A DNA stretch of 64,000 nucleotides from Asterias rubens (taxonomy: Eukaryota; Echinodermata; Asteroidea; Forcipulatida; Asteriidae). Under the pieces are notes generated by a model. It saw only the letters and a program-made list of their open reading frames with translations, was not told where the DNA came from and made no database searches. The stretch lies in NCBI RefSeq assembly GCF_902459465.1, contig NC_047081.1, positions 1,736,001 through 1,800,000 of the forward strand. The letters run 5' to 3'. Made by a program: the position numbers and the translations under genes. This document shows positions 1 through 10,528 of this stretch, in pieces. Within the stretch, counting starts at the first letter, position 1, and each line of letters begins with the position of its first letter.

Positions 1-159
1 GCTTTGCGATAAGCATTGTACTTATGCATCTGTCTAGTCACATTCTTTTCATAGTTTGCCAGTTCTGCAAAATACAAGTTGGTATTATTGATACAACAAA
101 CTTTTAAACATGTCTTGCATGTGGAGAATATTATTGACACTTTTGGCTTTGCTTTATTT

Positions 160-628
160 GTAACAAGATGAGTGAAAAAGTGGTGGCACTGGCAGGATAC
201 GAAAAGTTTTCCCTGCTGAAGTGAGACCGACACTGACCAGTGAAAGGTCGGCGGATAATTTTTTGTATGTTTCCCTGCTGAAGTGAGACCGACACTGACC
301 AGTGAAAGGTCGGCGGATAATTTTTTGTATGACGCTACTAGTAGTAAATACACAAATGGGATATCTCATTGACTTCTTGAGGTAAATAAGACACTATACC
401 TATATTATTTCATATTTAATGAAAAAGTGGTGGCGCCACACTAAAACCTTTGCGAGCATAATATGAGTGCAACTGCAAAAAAAGTGCAAACTGCAAGTGC
501 AAGTCAAAGTGCAATTCATTCGGATTGCACCCTATTTTTACAAAAAGGGATATCTCATTGAGGTATATTAGATACTATAATATTTCATATCGAATGAAAA
601 AGTGGTGGCGCCATACGGAAACTTTTCC
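160..628. mobile_element. Foldback family G (GTGGCGCCA core), compound copy
   Basis: The sequence AGTGAAAAAGTGGTGGC followed by GCCA recurs near 172, 425 and 598, with a shared inner segment GGGATATCTCATTGA. The same core occurs as facing inverted copies at 8720-8868 and 11010-11150. The arrangement here looks like two nested or adjacent copies. No coding capacity. Confidence 0.6.
208..331. repeat. 62-bp exact tandem duplication
   Basis: The unit beginning TTTCCCTGCTGAAGTGAGAC occurs at 208-269 and again at 270-331 with no difference that I can see. It contains a small inverted repeat around CCGACACTGACCAGTGAAAGG and sits inside a foldback element. Two identical copies point to a recent duplication or to gene conversion. 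Confidence 0.9.
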
Positions 629-950
629 ATTCATTCTTTTATTAACAATTCAAAATAAAAAAAGTCAGATTCAGATTCATATCAGAAGAATTCAAAACAA
701 AATTGATTAAAATTAACGAAACAAAAGAAAAGAATGTCAATGTCAACATACACATCTTTCACTCAACTCATGTTCAATGTTTTGTTACATTTTAACGCCA
801 AATTAATTTTCTCACGAAATAGGTTAAACACGTACAACGTAAAACTGAGCGAGCAGACGATAAAAAAAAGTGACAGAAGTGGTGAAACTCGAAAGTCAAC
901 AAGCACAAAGAAAAGATTGATAAATGAAAGAAAAATTTGTCAATACATAC

Positions 951-1014
951 CTGAGAGGACGTCAACCAGTTCTTGGTTTGGATTTTCGTTCTGGGGAGCT
1001 TTGCGTTTACTCAT
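951..1014 (-). CDS. POLB: DNA polymerase beta, first coding exon (partial gene)
   Basis: Reading the minus strand from the ATG at 1014-1012 gives MSKRKAPQNENPNQELVDVL and then S, followed by a GTATGT splice donor at 950-945. The first eight residues, MSKRKAPQ, are identical to the start of vertebrate DNA polymerase beta as I remember it, and the following stretch has the same spacing up to a VDVLS/TDMLT-like end, where the vertebrate first exon also stops. The family is the base-excision-repair polymerase, with an N-terminal 8-kDa dRP-lyase domain and a C-terminal polymerase domain; only the disordered lead-in of the 8-kDa domain is visible here. The exon ends after 21 codons plus one base (phase 1). 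I could not find exon 2 in positions 1-900, so intron 1 runs off the left edge. The identification rests on a short stretch, hence the moderate confidence. Confidence 0.72.
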
Positions 1015-4000
1015 TTTGTAGCAGAAAATTATATTTTGACGATATTTTGATACTTTTTAACCTCGCAGACAACAACCTTCTTCAACACGTCCAGATTTGA
1101 CAAAATTTGACGCACGAGACTTTTTTTGTTTAACTTTCGGTCTCACTAGTCTGGTGTCTGCAGTCAATTATGTTGTTATTAGGTGGTAGGAAGTCCGGTT
1201 GCCAGACATGCAAATGAGTAACAAATAATTGGCAAACACGTGGGGGCGCTATACATTTGTTGTGGTGGAAAACCTTTGTTTGCCTTTGCTGGGTCTCGGG
1301 TGGGCGGGGAATTTGGATTATTAATTCGTAAAGCCGGGTGGGGGGGGGGGGCGGAGGTTAGACAATAATTATGTTATGACTAAACCGACTATTTAAAATG
1401 ATCAACATTATATATAATATGCTCTGCAAACTAAATGCACACAAACAACCAAACAATAAAAGTAAACAACAAAATAATTTGCAATAATTATTACTGACAT
1501 TTTATTATACCAATCCGAATTGGCAACATGCCATTTGTGTTATTATACATAATAATAATAAATGTACTTTAAGAAAAGAAAAAATAACGCAAAATTCAGA
1601 AAAATCAAAACAAAAACAAACTAATACAGTAATTTAGTAGACTTTAAAAAGCATTTTAGATATCCCTGTTTTTTTTCACTTGTTAATGTTAATTAATGTT
1701 TGAGTGACATGTACTGGCAGTTGAATTTTCTGTTCTGAACTTAGAACCAACACTTTTGTTGACATGAAAGTTCATGAGTACAATTGGATCCACATGTATG
1801 ATAACAATAATAAATACATACAATAAAACCGTTCTCAGACTCAAAATGCATTTAGTGATGGCATCACATGCATGCTTTTTTCTCTTTCCTCTGTATGACA
1901 AACCTGTTGATTATGGCTGATCATAAACCTCCAATACTTTGGTTTTTAATTGGGACTTCGAACTTGATAACTGATACCTACTTGTAAATATAAAATATTC
2001 TACTCTATATATATTTTGGGTTGACTACATAAATACTTATAAGGCCAATCAAGCTCACAGTAACCAATAATTGTTCTTTAAAAGCTATTGGAATAGTGGG
2101 CTCACCTGGGCCCAATTTCACAGCGCTGCTTAGCAGCCGATGTTGTGCTTACTGTGAAAATAAACGACGTCACAATGCAAATCCACGGTAAACACGCAAT
2201 ATGGCCGCCCAATTCTCTGCTACAGTAAGCACGCAAATTTGCTTACCGTTAAGCAGCGCTATGAAATTAGGCCCTGGTCCCAAATTCTTAAAGCTGTTAC
2301 ATCATGAGGGTTAAAGGTCAAAGCGATGTTTCTTCCTGTTGACATGACTGTCCTAGTTGTTCCTAATAAGGTCAACAAATGTTTACAGTTTATGTTATCT
2401 TTAGCACTAACATGATTCTTGCGAATGGTGGTTAGTCAAACAGTTTGCAAACTTCCACATTTGGGTGTGAAGGAGGTCAAAGTAAACATATTTTGATAAA
2501 ATGTCCTACTTGACCTTGGTGAACATTGTTTCACGCTTTCGAGTATTAGTTGTACACAGGTTGAACTTTGATGCAACTTTACCAAAAGTTTGTCTTTGTA
2601 CCAAGTACGGGATAAAGATAGAATGGGGACAATTGAGATTCAGATGCTTCCAAAAAATCAAGTTGATTGTAAATAAGATAATATGACAAATGCTGAACTT
2701 TTCACTGATAAACAGAGTGCATAGAACACCACATACAAAACGAAAGACGTACAAATATTATGAGTTCACTGTTATTGTTAACAATATTTGGCCGAGTGGC
2801 CCAGTTTTAGTAAGAGCCTACATGTATGCCGAAATTTAAAACACTTCCCCCAAAACAAAACAAAAACATCTTCACTGATAAAAACTGCAGGGTACCAGTC
2901 AAAATTTAACACTACATGCAATTTTGGCTGGTAAACTGTATCTGCTGTTCGAAGCTTTTTTTTCTCCTATTGAGTGCAACTTTTCTGTGGTTTGGCAGAG
3001 GTGTTTACTGTCAAACTACACCATACATATTTTTTATTATTATTCATCCCAGCTACATGCCTTGAAATAATGCTCTGTAAGGGGCACAGCAATTTTACTC
3101 AGGTACATGTAAGGGGCACTTTTTTGAGGACAATTTTAATTTGTGTTAGATCTTTGCAAAGGGCACCAAAATAAACCAAAACAAAAGCACAGGGCACCAC
3201 TGCAATCGCTGTGGGTGCTGTGGTTTATTTCAAAGCCTGCAGCTAGTTTTGCAGATGCATGTTACCAACAATCAAAAACCAACAGTGATACAATGTACTG
3301 TAAAAATAAGAATCCATAAGAAAGTTGCTTTTCACATTTTTAGCAAAAAAATTATGTCTAATTCTTAACTGACAATGTCGATATTCATATATATCTGCAG
3401 TATAAATAGAATCCAGCTCGGATATATTTAATCGGAACTACAAAATAATGATCACACATCTGGCGTCGTTGTTACTCTGTTAAATCTTTCCATCCACTAA
3501 AATTTGGTTTTGAAACTCATACTTCTAGAAAGAGAGGGAGGAAGTGTGTTGTTAGACAACAAATGTTAGAGTGTTAATGAGATGCTGCCGTTTTTCTTGT
3601 ATCAATTCCTCAGGAGATAGCACGGCGACATGATTATTATTTTCTTTCTGAAGAAGTAGCGATTGGTTCAAATTAGATGGCCGCTCAGAAGTCGATAACT
3701 ATCCAAAGCCTTCATAGGGGATCACTTCAAGTTGAACAAAGGAAGCACTTTTCATGTTAAGTGTCATCATGCAGACTTGCCCCTGGCGGGGTTACCTTCC
3801 ATTTAGACATTCGTATCCGACGTGCGAAATCTCTGTAGCGGATTTGCTTTAAAAAAAGGTAGGATCGGAGCAGTGCATTTAAGGCCAAGAAGCAGTCAAG
3901 ACGACGATTAAAATGATTGGTGTGAAAGTTATCCCCGCCGTCTGAAGTTACACGAAGAGATAATTTAAGGGGGGGGGGAGGTGAAATTATCAGGCAATTC

Positions 4001-4347
4001 AAAATTATTTCCAGGAAACTCGTTGATCGCCACTGTCCAATTTGTTGAACATCATCTTCCTTCCGCCACTCCTCTTGCTTTTTAAAATATAATTATTCAG
4101 TCAGTCTTTTTTGTAAATAATCCGCACCTTTTGATCAGAATACAGAGACTGTTTAGCTTGGTTCCGTTTTTAAAGTTGACCCTCCGATCCAGTCGACGTT
4201 GCTGTCAGGGAAATCAGGAGACCTACAGTTGTCGGAAGCATCGAGCATCAAAGCACAGTCTCCAATTATGGTCACGCTGGTTGTTACCGTTCATACAGTT
4301 TATTGGTTAACTTACAAAATCCACTACTTAAATCCTAGATCCGCGTG
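1015..4347. other. Intergenic region between POLB and SAR1
   Basis: No convincing coding exon on either strand. The POLB promoter should lie just above 1014. A poly-G run sits near 1337-1350. A MITE of family C occupies about 2108-2278. TTTATT sequences near 3032 and 3224 could be minus-strand AATAAA signals for SAR1, but this is weak. The remainder is AT-rich without visible structure. Confidence 0.5.
2108..2278. mobile_element. MITE family C copy (CAATTTCACAGCGCTGCTTA ends)
   Basis: The left end GGGCCCAATTTCACAGCGCT is matched in inverted form by the right end AGCGCTATGAAATTAGGCCC. The same end pair is found, more diverged, at about 26612-26772, 26812-27065, 29453-29642 and 61262-61445. 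No reading frame; non-autonomous. Confidence 0.75.
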
Positions 4348-7300
4348 TTATATGTACTGCGCCAACCATTTGAAGGCGTCGCCGTAACCTTGTTGCTTCA
4401 AAACGCTGCACATGAACAACTCCAGAGGGCGCCCTGGCAAATCTCTTTGTGGTACATTTCCCTGTTAAACGAGACAAAGAATAGAAAAGACTTTCTTTAG
4501 GTTTGACATTAAAGGAATACGTTGCCTTGGATTGGCCGAGTTAGTCTTTGATTTGAAAGAATTTGTAACCGTTTGCTATACAATGGATATGGTTAGAAAG
4601 TAGTTTTTTAAGTAGAATACAATGATCCACACACATTTGCCTCGAAATTGCGTGACCGACCGTGTTAGTCGACGAGGTAAAAGGAAAACCAAGCAAATTC
4701 GAGTGATACTTGTGTGGATCATTATATTCTACTTTGTGAATATATTTCTAATTATATGCTTTTTATAACAAACGGTTACAAACGCTTTTCAAAGACCAAT
4801 TCAACAAATCCAAGGCAACGTGTTCCTGTAAACGGTCCCTTAGGGACTTGTAACCATAAGGTTGTGGGTTCGAATCCTACCAAGCTATCCGCTGAATTCA
4901 CAATGACTAGAATAAGTATCTGTCATCTAGCCACTGAATCAAAACTTATTGATTTGAGCAATTACGGTTTACTCTTCCAGATTGGACATAACCACTCCAG
5001 ATGGCGACATCTCCAAAACGCAACCACAGGTTATTGTTTTTGTTTAATATCTACATTGATGTAGGATAAAAACAACAGACCAAAGGTTTACGTTCCCTTT
5101 AAAGGCAGTGGACACTATTGGTAATTACTCAAAATAATTATTAGCATAAAACCTTTCTTGGTGATGAGTAATGGGGAGAGGTTGATGGTATAAAACATTC
5201 TGAGAAATGGTTCCCTCTGAAGTGCCATAGTTTTCGAGAAAGAAGTAATTTTCCACGAGTTTGATTTCAAGACCTCAGATTTAGAATTAGATGTCTCGAA
5301 ATCAACCATCTAACCGCACACAACTTCGTGTGACAAGGGTGTTTTTTTCTTTCATTACTATCTCGAAACTTCGATGACCGATTGAGCTCAAATTTTCACA
5401 GGTTTGTTATTTTATGCATATGTTGAGATACACGAACTGTGAAGGCTAGTCTTTGACAATTACCAATAGTGTCCACTGCCTTTAAAAAAAAAAAAGACAT
5501 ATTTGTAGATAGGGCTTGATCAGCTTACCTTCCCTGTTGTCTGTTGAATAAGTCCGAAACAATTCCTTATATGGTCTTCACTGCAAGCTGTGGGCATGTC
5601 AATTTTGTTCCCCAGAATCACGATGGGAGCGTTAGCGACCATCTCATCCGTCATGAGACCCTGGAAAGGATCAAGAAAAATTTTAACATTTAATTTAATT
5701 TATTAATTCGTGTTGTGAAGCCAAGGACTTTCAGAAAAGCGTACTTAATCAGTGTACTAGCCAAGAACCAAATGAGAAGAGGTAAGACAGAAAGTTTAAG
5801 TTTAAAATGTGCTGGAAAATCCCAAGGAATTTTTTTCTGGGAGAGCCCATGCTGTCAGACAGGGGCTAAAACAACACTCCATATAGTGCCCCCAGTTGGA
5901 ATTGAACCGGGAAATCACGTTGGAAGGGTGGACACAGGTTTTGCTCTGTACTTTTTCAGTGACTAGCAAGCAGGACCAGCTAGCTTGTCATTTCATTACT
6001 CCTTCAGCTTTGTCGATTTGTCAATACTTCAAATGAAATAAGAATGCTATTTAACACTGAACTTGCCAGCCGGACCAGTTGGAGTGACTTTTGACTGGTC
6101 CTCCGGTCTTTCAGCTGACATTTTTGGCCAGGGAACCACTGTTAAAGGAACACGTTGCCTTGGATCGGACGAGTTGGTCTATTAAAAGCGTTTGTTATGA
6201 AATGCATATGGTTAGAAAGATGTTTTAAAAGTAGAATATAATGATCCACACAAGTATCACTCAAAATTGCACGGTTTTCCTATTACGTCGCGAACTATCA
6301 CGGTCAGCCATTTATGGGAGTCAAAACTTTGACTCCCATAAATGGCCGACCGAGTTAGTCGACGAGGTTAAAAGAAATCCACGCAATTTCGAGGCAAATT
6401 TGTGTAGATCATTGTATTCTACTTTTACAATATCTTTCTAACCATATGCATTTTGTAACAAACGGTTACAGAACGCTTTTCAAAGACCAACTCGACCGAT
6501 CCAAGGCAACGTGTTCCTTTAAGGGAGAATGCTGGTGGCCCTTAGCTTTAAACCAAACCGGATCTTCCCGTGTACAAAAGCAAGTTACACATAATACAGC
6601 CACCAGCACATTTACATGAGAAATTCTTTTATTAATATTAACTGTATCAATATCATATATTCACATGTTTACTTTGTAAAAAAAATCAATCAGCACTCAA
6701 ACAGTGGTTTCACAAGTTAAAGGGGCTGTCTCAACATATTTATATTTTTTACTTAAAGTTCAATAATGCACATTAATTAGGTAAAAACATTAAAAAATGC
6801 AGCAAAATGAGCAATTTAAATACAGAGGAAGGAAAAAGAAACAGCTGCAACCCGAAGGATTGCCTTAAAGAAACACAGTTCCTGTCTAGAGGCTCTCCTC
6901 TCCAGCTGATCTTTAATTAGAGCACAACAATAAATACAAGCAGGCATTTGGCTGTGCACAGAATTATGGACTTTCCCCTGTCAGGCAATTACAGCATGTG
7001 CTCTTTATGAGGGGAGGGCATGCGCATGCAGTAACTGTTGAGAGTTCATAGTTCATAGTTCCATGTGCAACCACAGGCCTGCTTTGCCTTTGATCATGAC
7101 AACACCCAAGACTTACATCAAGTTCTGCTTTGGCCTCTGCGAATCTTTGAGGATCTGCTGCGTCTATGAGGAAAACGATTCCGTCAATCGCTGGTAGGTA
7201 GTCCTTCCACACTCGACGTGCCTGGGAGTGACCTCCGAGGTCAAAGGTTGTGAATGATATCGATCCCATACTAAGCGATTCTGATGCTGTGGTTGAATGA

Positions 7301-8511
7301 AATAACAATGGAATGAGTCGTAGAAACATGGTGGAATGTATTGGGTATACAAAGGCGATTTTCTCCATGCCCCCTTGGTCATTGCCCTGGTCATTGCCAA
7401 TTTCCTCATGGGGGTACAGTGTACCCCCTTTACCAAGGAGAAAATGCCATGGTGATCTGCCCCATCAAACATGAAGCATGCAGGCCTGGGGTATAGGCCA
7501 ACACAATGACTATCATGATCTCCACACTCTCCTTGTGTGGAGTACGCAGAAACTACCGACATGCAGCGATTAGTCGGTCACACTCACCATGCATGGACTG
7601 GTCGTAAGTTAGAACAAGTCCTGACTCTTTGTGAAAATAGACCTCTGGCCTTAGTTTCGAAAAGGGCTGTTAGTACACTTACTTGGATGTAACGTTGGAA
7701 CATGCTGTGCCATCCTGCCATCCTTCAGCATGTGTAGTAACGTCGTCTTCCCAGCATTGTCTAGACCAAGAAATACAAGCTTGCCACTTTTCTTCCATAG
7801 ACCTGGACAAGCAAAGGAGGGAAATGTTAAACAAGGTTTAGCGGTTATCTCAATGCTATTTATGTCTAAAAAACAAGCGCTGTGTAAATGATGAATAAAA
7901 GCTTGTGCTTGAGTTTGTCGAACACTAGATCTGCGAAGAGTTACTTAATACTCTTCATTTTGTGTCTTTGTAACAAAGAGTGTAACCATGATTGTGGGTG
8001 TACACAAAGGCTAAAAAGAATAGAAATGAAAATAGACAGAGTTAAGAAATCTACAGTTATATGTACATGAGGCTGATATTGCAGTCCTGATCTTTTCTAT
8101 TGGATTTATTACAAATGCCCAAACGCTAGTTACTTTTTATGCATGGGCAGATGGTTATTTCCATTCTGGAACAACATTTGTTTTTCATGCTGGTACTTCT
8201 AGCTAGCACACATACACCTAACATTTTTTAAAGGGGAGCACAGTATTAATAGACGTGGGCATTATGTTGGCAAAGAACTGTTCAAATTAGATATGTAATT
8301 GTAAGGCAATGGAGCAAACTTATTTGACATATATTGCCGAAAATGCAGTTTATTAAAAACAAGATGGAAATTAATGTTCTCATGAAAACTTCAAAGTCAA
8401 ATGCAAACTAAATTTGTAACGTCTTATAAATTAAAACACTCCATTAATTTAGACTTTTGTTAACTTACCAACATAACTAAGAAAATCTGTGAACCAATTT
8501 ACAATAAACAT
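4348..8511 (-). CDS. SAR1: SAR1 small GTPase (COPII coat initiator)
   Basis: Five coding exons: 8469-8511, 7683-7802, 7117-7286, 5529-5660 and 4348-4461 (579 nt, 192 residues). Sites are GT-AG and the phases agree. SAR1 is the GTPase that, in its GTP form, inserts an N-terminal amphipathic helix into the ER membrane and recruits SEC23-SEC24. Seen here: a bulky hydrophobic N-terminus ([15 protein letters not shown], the STAR-type segment), P-loop GLDNAGKT at residues 27-34, HPTSE in switch I, DLGGH with the catalytic-type histidine in switch [18 protein letters not shown] for guanine binding, and [10 protein letters not shown] near the end. The protein is five residues shorter than human SAR1 at the N-terminus and ends QYI, lacking the final Asp. 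The segment after NKID is more diverged than usual. It is transcribed away from SEC24. The identification is firm; whether it is SAR1A or SAR1B is not meaningful for this lineage. Confidence 0.94.
4509..4831. mobile_element. MITE family B copy (AAGGAACACGTTGCCTTGGA ends)
   Basis: In SAR1 intron 4. The left end TTAAAGGAATACGTTGCCTT is matched in reverse by AAGGCAACGTGTTCCTGTAA at the right end. The interior is also largely palindromic, around GTTAGTCGACGAGGT. A second copy lies at 6142-6522. Confidence 0.8.
5099..5486. mobile_element. MITE family A, full-length copy (about 390 bp)
   Basis: In SAR1 intron 4. Starts AAAGGCAGTGGACACTATTG and ends with the inverse, CAATAGTGTCCACTGCCTTT. The inside contains facing CCTCAGATTTAGAATT and TCTCGAAATC motifs, so the whole element can fold. 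Other full copies are at 34026-34391, 38700-39084 and 48494-48874; partial copies lie near 51140-51420, 52705-52921, 54036-54125, 54944-55160 and 57590-57795. Non-autonomous; the spurious short reading frames in this region come from the repeat. Confidence 0.88.
6142..6522. mobile_element. MITE family B copy with an internal perfect palindrome
   Basis: In SAR1 intron 3, with the same ends as the copy at 4509-4831. Its centre holds an inverted repeat, GCCATTTATGGGAGTCAAA facing TTTGACTCCCATAAATGGC, with almost no spacer. No coding capacity. Confidence 0.82.
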
Positions 8512-8534
8512 CTTGGTTTTTTTATGGTCACACT
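8512..8534 (-). other. Putative SAR1 5' UTR exon segment
   Basis: On the minus strand a TTTGTTGCAG acceptor precedes position 8534, and 23 bases lead to the SAR1 ATG at 8511. This suggests that the start codon lies in exon 2 and that an upstream non-coding exon lies somewhere in 8560-10500. Inference from the splice-site pattern only. Confidence 0.45.
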
Positions 8535-10521
8535 CTGCAACAAAGAGAACAATAAAACAATAGTTTAGTAATTTTAAAGCAGTAAATATAAACATGATAA
8601 ACAATAGATTTGTAAAGCCATGAATGAGAGCATGAACATAAATTATATAAATCAATATATATTAATAGCATCCCCCCCCCCCCCAGGCCGAGACGAATCA
8701 TCGTGGGCATGTGAGACTGCGTAATTTTTTGAAAAAGTTTCCGTATGGCGCCACCACTTTTTCATTCGAAATAAAATAATATAGTATCTAATTTACCTGA
8801 TTGATATATCCCTTTTTGTAAAAATGAGTGAAAAAGTGGTGGCGCCATAAGGAAAGTTATCAAATTTTTTCTTTACTATTTTAAACTTTATAATTTACAA
8901 TTATATTTATAATTTATTGTGATCGATCGGCAATGCCAATGGGCAAATGATGGTAATCAATAATATCTATTTTCTTATTTACAACCTAAATACAACAGCA
9001 ACAAAACCACATTCACATCACAACAATGTGATCAAAAATTACAAACATAATTTACTGTCAAATGACAATGTCATTTGTCAATATTGAATACACATACACA
9101 CGTACACAGCGCAGCAGCTGATCTGTAAAAGGTAGGCGAAGAAAACACTCAAAATTCTAGCACTAAAACTCTTTTAACAGCTCCTTTGAAAACAGTTTTA
9201 TCTCATTACTCACCTTTTCAATGAATTCCACCCAGTACTACCTTACTAATTAATTATTGTACAACCAAAACACAAAGAATGGCGTTATTTCCACCTCGAA
9301 AAAGACGATCTGTTACAGTTCAAGGAACGAATCCACACCAAAATGGTCATATTTAACTTTACGTCACAAAACTTACCGGAAGATGGTTTTTAAACAACGC
9401 GTTTCATTGGTCAATTTTCATTCACACTAAAATACGTTTTTAACACGAGATTATCTGTAAACCAACAACAAAAACATTTAGAAAAGTATTTACAGAATTA
9501 AAAATATTGTTAGGGGAAATGCGTCAACAAATTCATGAAATTAGTAAAATTGTAAGTTGTATTTGCATAATTAAGTGTTAAACCTTAAGGAGGAGAACGC
9601 CCAATCACAGCAGATTTTAAGACGAGTTCGGCTGTCAAAATTGGCCGGATAAATGGGAACCACAGTAAGAAATACTACGGGTGATTTCAGCTAGCTATTG
9701 AGGGCGCCCCCCGTTGAAACACTACTTACGCAAGAGAAAGCACTTGATGATTTATGTTGTCCTAATAAATAAAAGGGTTGGACGGGAGAAATAAACAGTA
9801 AATGCTTTCTGAATGTTTTATTTTAGGTAATCATTGATTTATTTTTTATTTTTTTTAAATCAAACTGGCCACGCGCAGCGCAAATCCTTGAGGGGCGGCA
9901 GGATCTCACTCGGCTTTCATAATAGGCACTTCTGATGAAGACCATACTCGAAACGTTGTCTAGTTGTTTCGATTGCCCCCACATAAACTTGAAAAGAGAG
10001 TAAGGTCTTCTGTTAACATCACCTCTTGAGTCTTATTTGGTATAAATTTAATCTGGGACTCGATAGAAACTTTATTTAAAAAAACTTCATTCCATGTTCA
10101 GACTGACTTTTGCGATGTATTTTTGACATGTTTCTGAATGCGTTTTTACACCTTGATCATAGGGCGAGCTCCCCCGAGAATTTTAACTTCGTGATATTTT
10201 TTGGAAGTGCCACGTTGAAAACGTGATCATTTTACGCATGCACCTTTGGCTAGTCTACGAAATGGGTTTTCCTGAATCTTCAACAATGGCGACTGTCATT
10301 GACTCTCGGTCGTGACAATGCTTTTAATTTACGTAATGTTTCGCCTGGCAGCAAATCTTATTCTGTAAATTTAAGTTCACACATTCTACAGGTATTCCCA
10401 AGTCTGACTGTTATCTTCAACTCGTCGCTGTGAACTGTGCGTTGTAGCCGCGTTGAACGAGTGTTAATTTCTGATTTATGACGCAATTTTCGTGAGCGGT
10501 GACTCAGTGACACAATTCAAG
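8535..10521. promoter_or_regulatory. Shared SAR1/SEC24 intergenic region, probable bidirectional promoter
   Basis: The two COPII genes are transcribed outward from this 2-kb stretch. No TATA box is evident close to either ATG, and no coding exon was found. The left part contains the foldback copy at 8720-8868. The part nearest SEC24 (about 10250-10520) is less AT-rich and holds several CG dinucleotides. One or more SAR1 5' UTR exons may lie inside. The promoter role follows from gene position, not from a mapped start site. Confidence 0.6.
8720..8868. mobile_element. Foldback family G copy (GTGGCGCCA ends)
   Basis: Facing inverted ends, AGTTTCCGTATGGCGCCACC and GGTGGCGCCATAAGGAAAGT, enclose about 60 bp that includes ATATCCCTTTTTGTA. 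It lies just upstream of the SAR1 start. A sister copy lies at 11010-11150 in SEC24 intron 1. Confidence 0.8.
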
Positions 10522-10528
10522 ATGGCGG
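10519..10528 (+). promoter_or_regulatory. YY1-like motif overlapping the SEC24 start codon
   Basis: AAGATGGCGG matches the core of the YY1 site AANATGGCGGC. In many animal housekeeping genes this motif sits at or just after the transcription start and often carries the initiating ATG, as here. The sequence match is direct; binding is inferred. Confidence 0.5.

Larger units (their letters stand above)
1..950 (-). other. POLB intron 1 (partial), filled with foldback repeat
   Basis: No coding sequence is visible. The stretch holds copies of the foldback element with the core AGTGGTGGCGCCA (near 175, 427 and 600) and an exact 62-bp tandem duplication at 208-331. The rest is AT-rich. Confidence 0.55.

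Noticed and set aside
4855-4895. tRNA-like B box (GTGGGTTCGAATCC) in SAR1 intron 4
   Set aside because: Only a B box is present; similar scraps at 32115-32145 and 39925-39950 show it is a SINE remnant.
9840-10050. Retroelement 3' end suggested by GATGAAGACCATACTCGAAA
   Set aside because: Motif resembles ones seen beside retroelements, but there is no reading frame or repeat partner here to support it.
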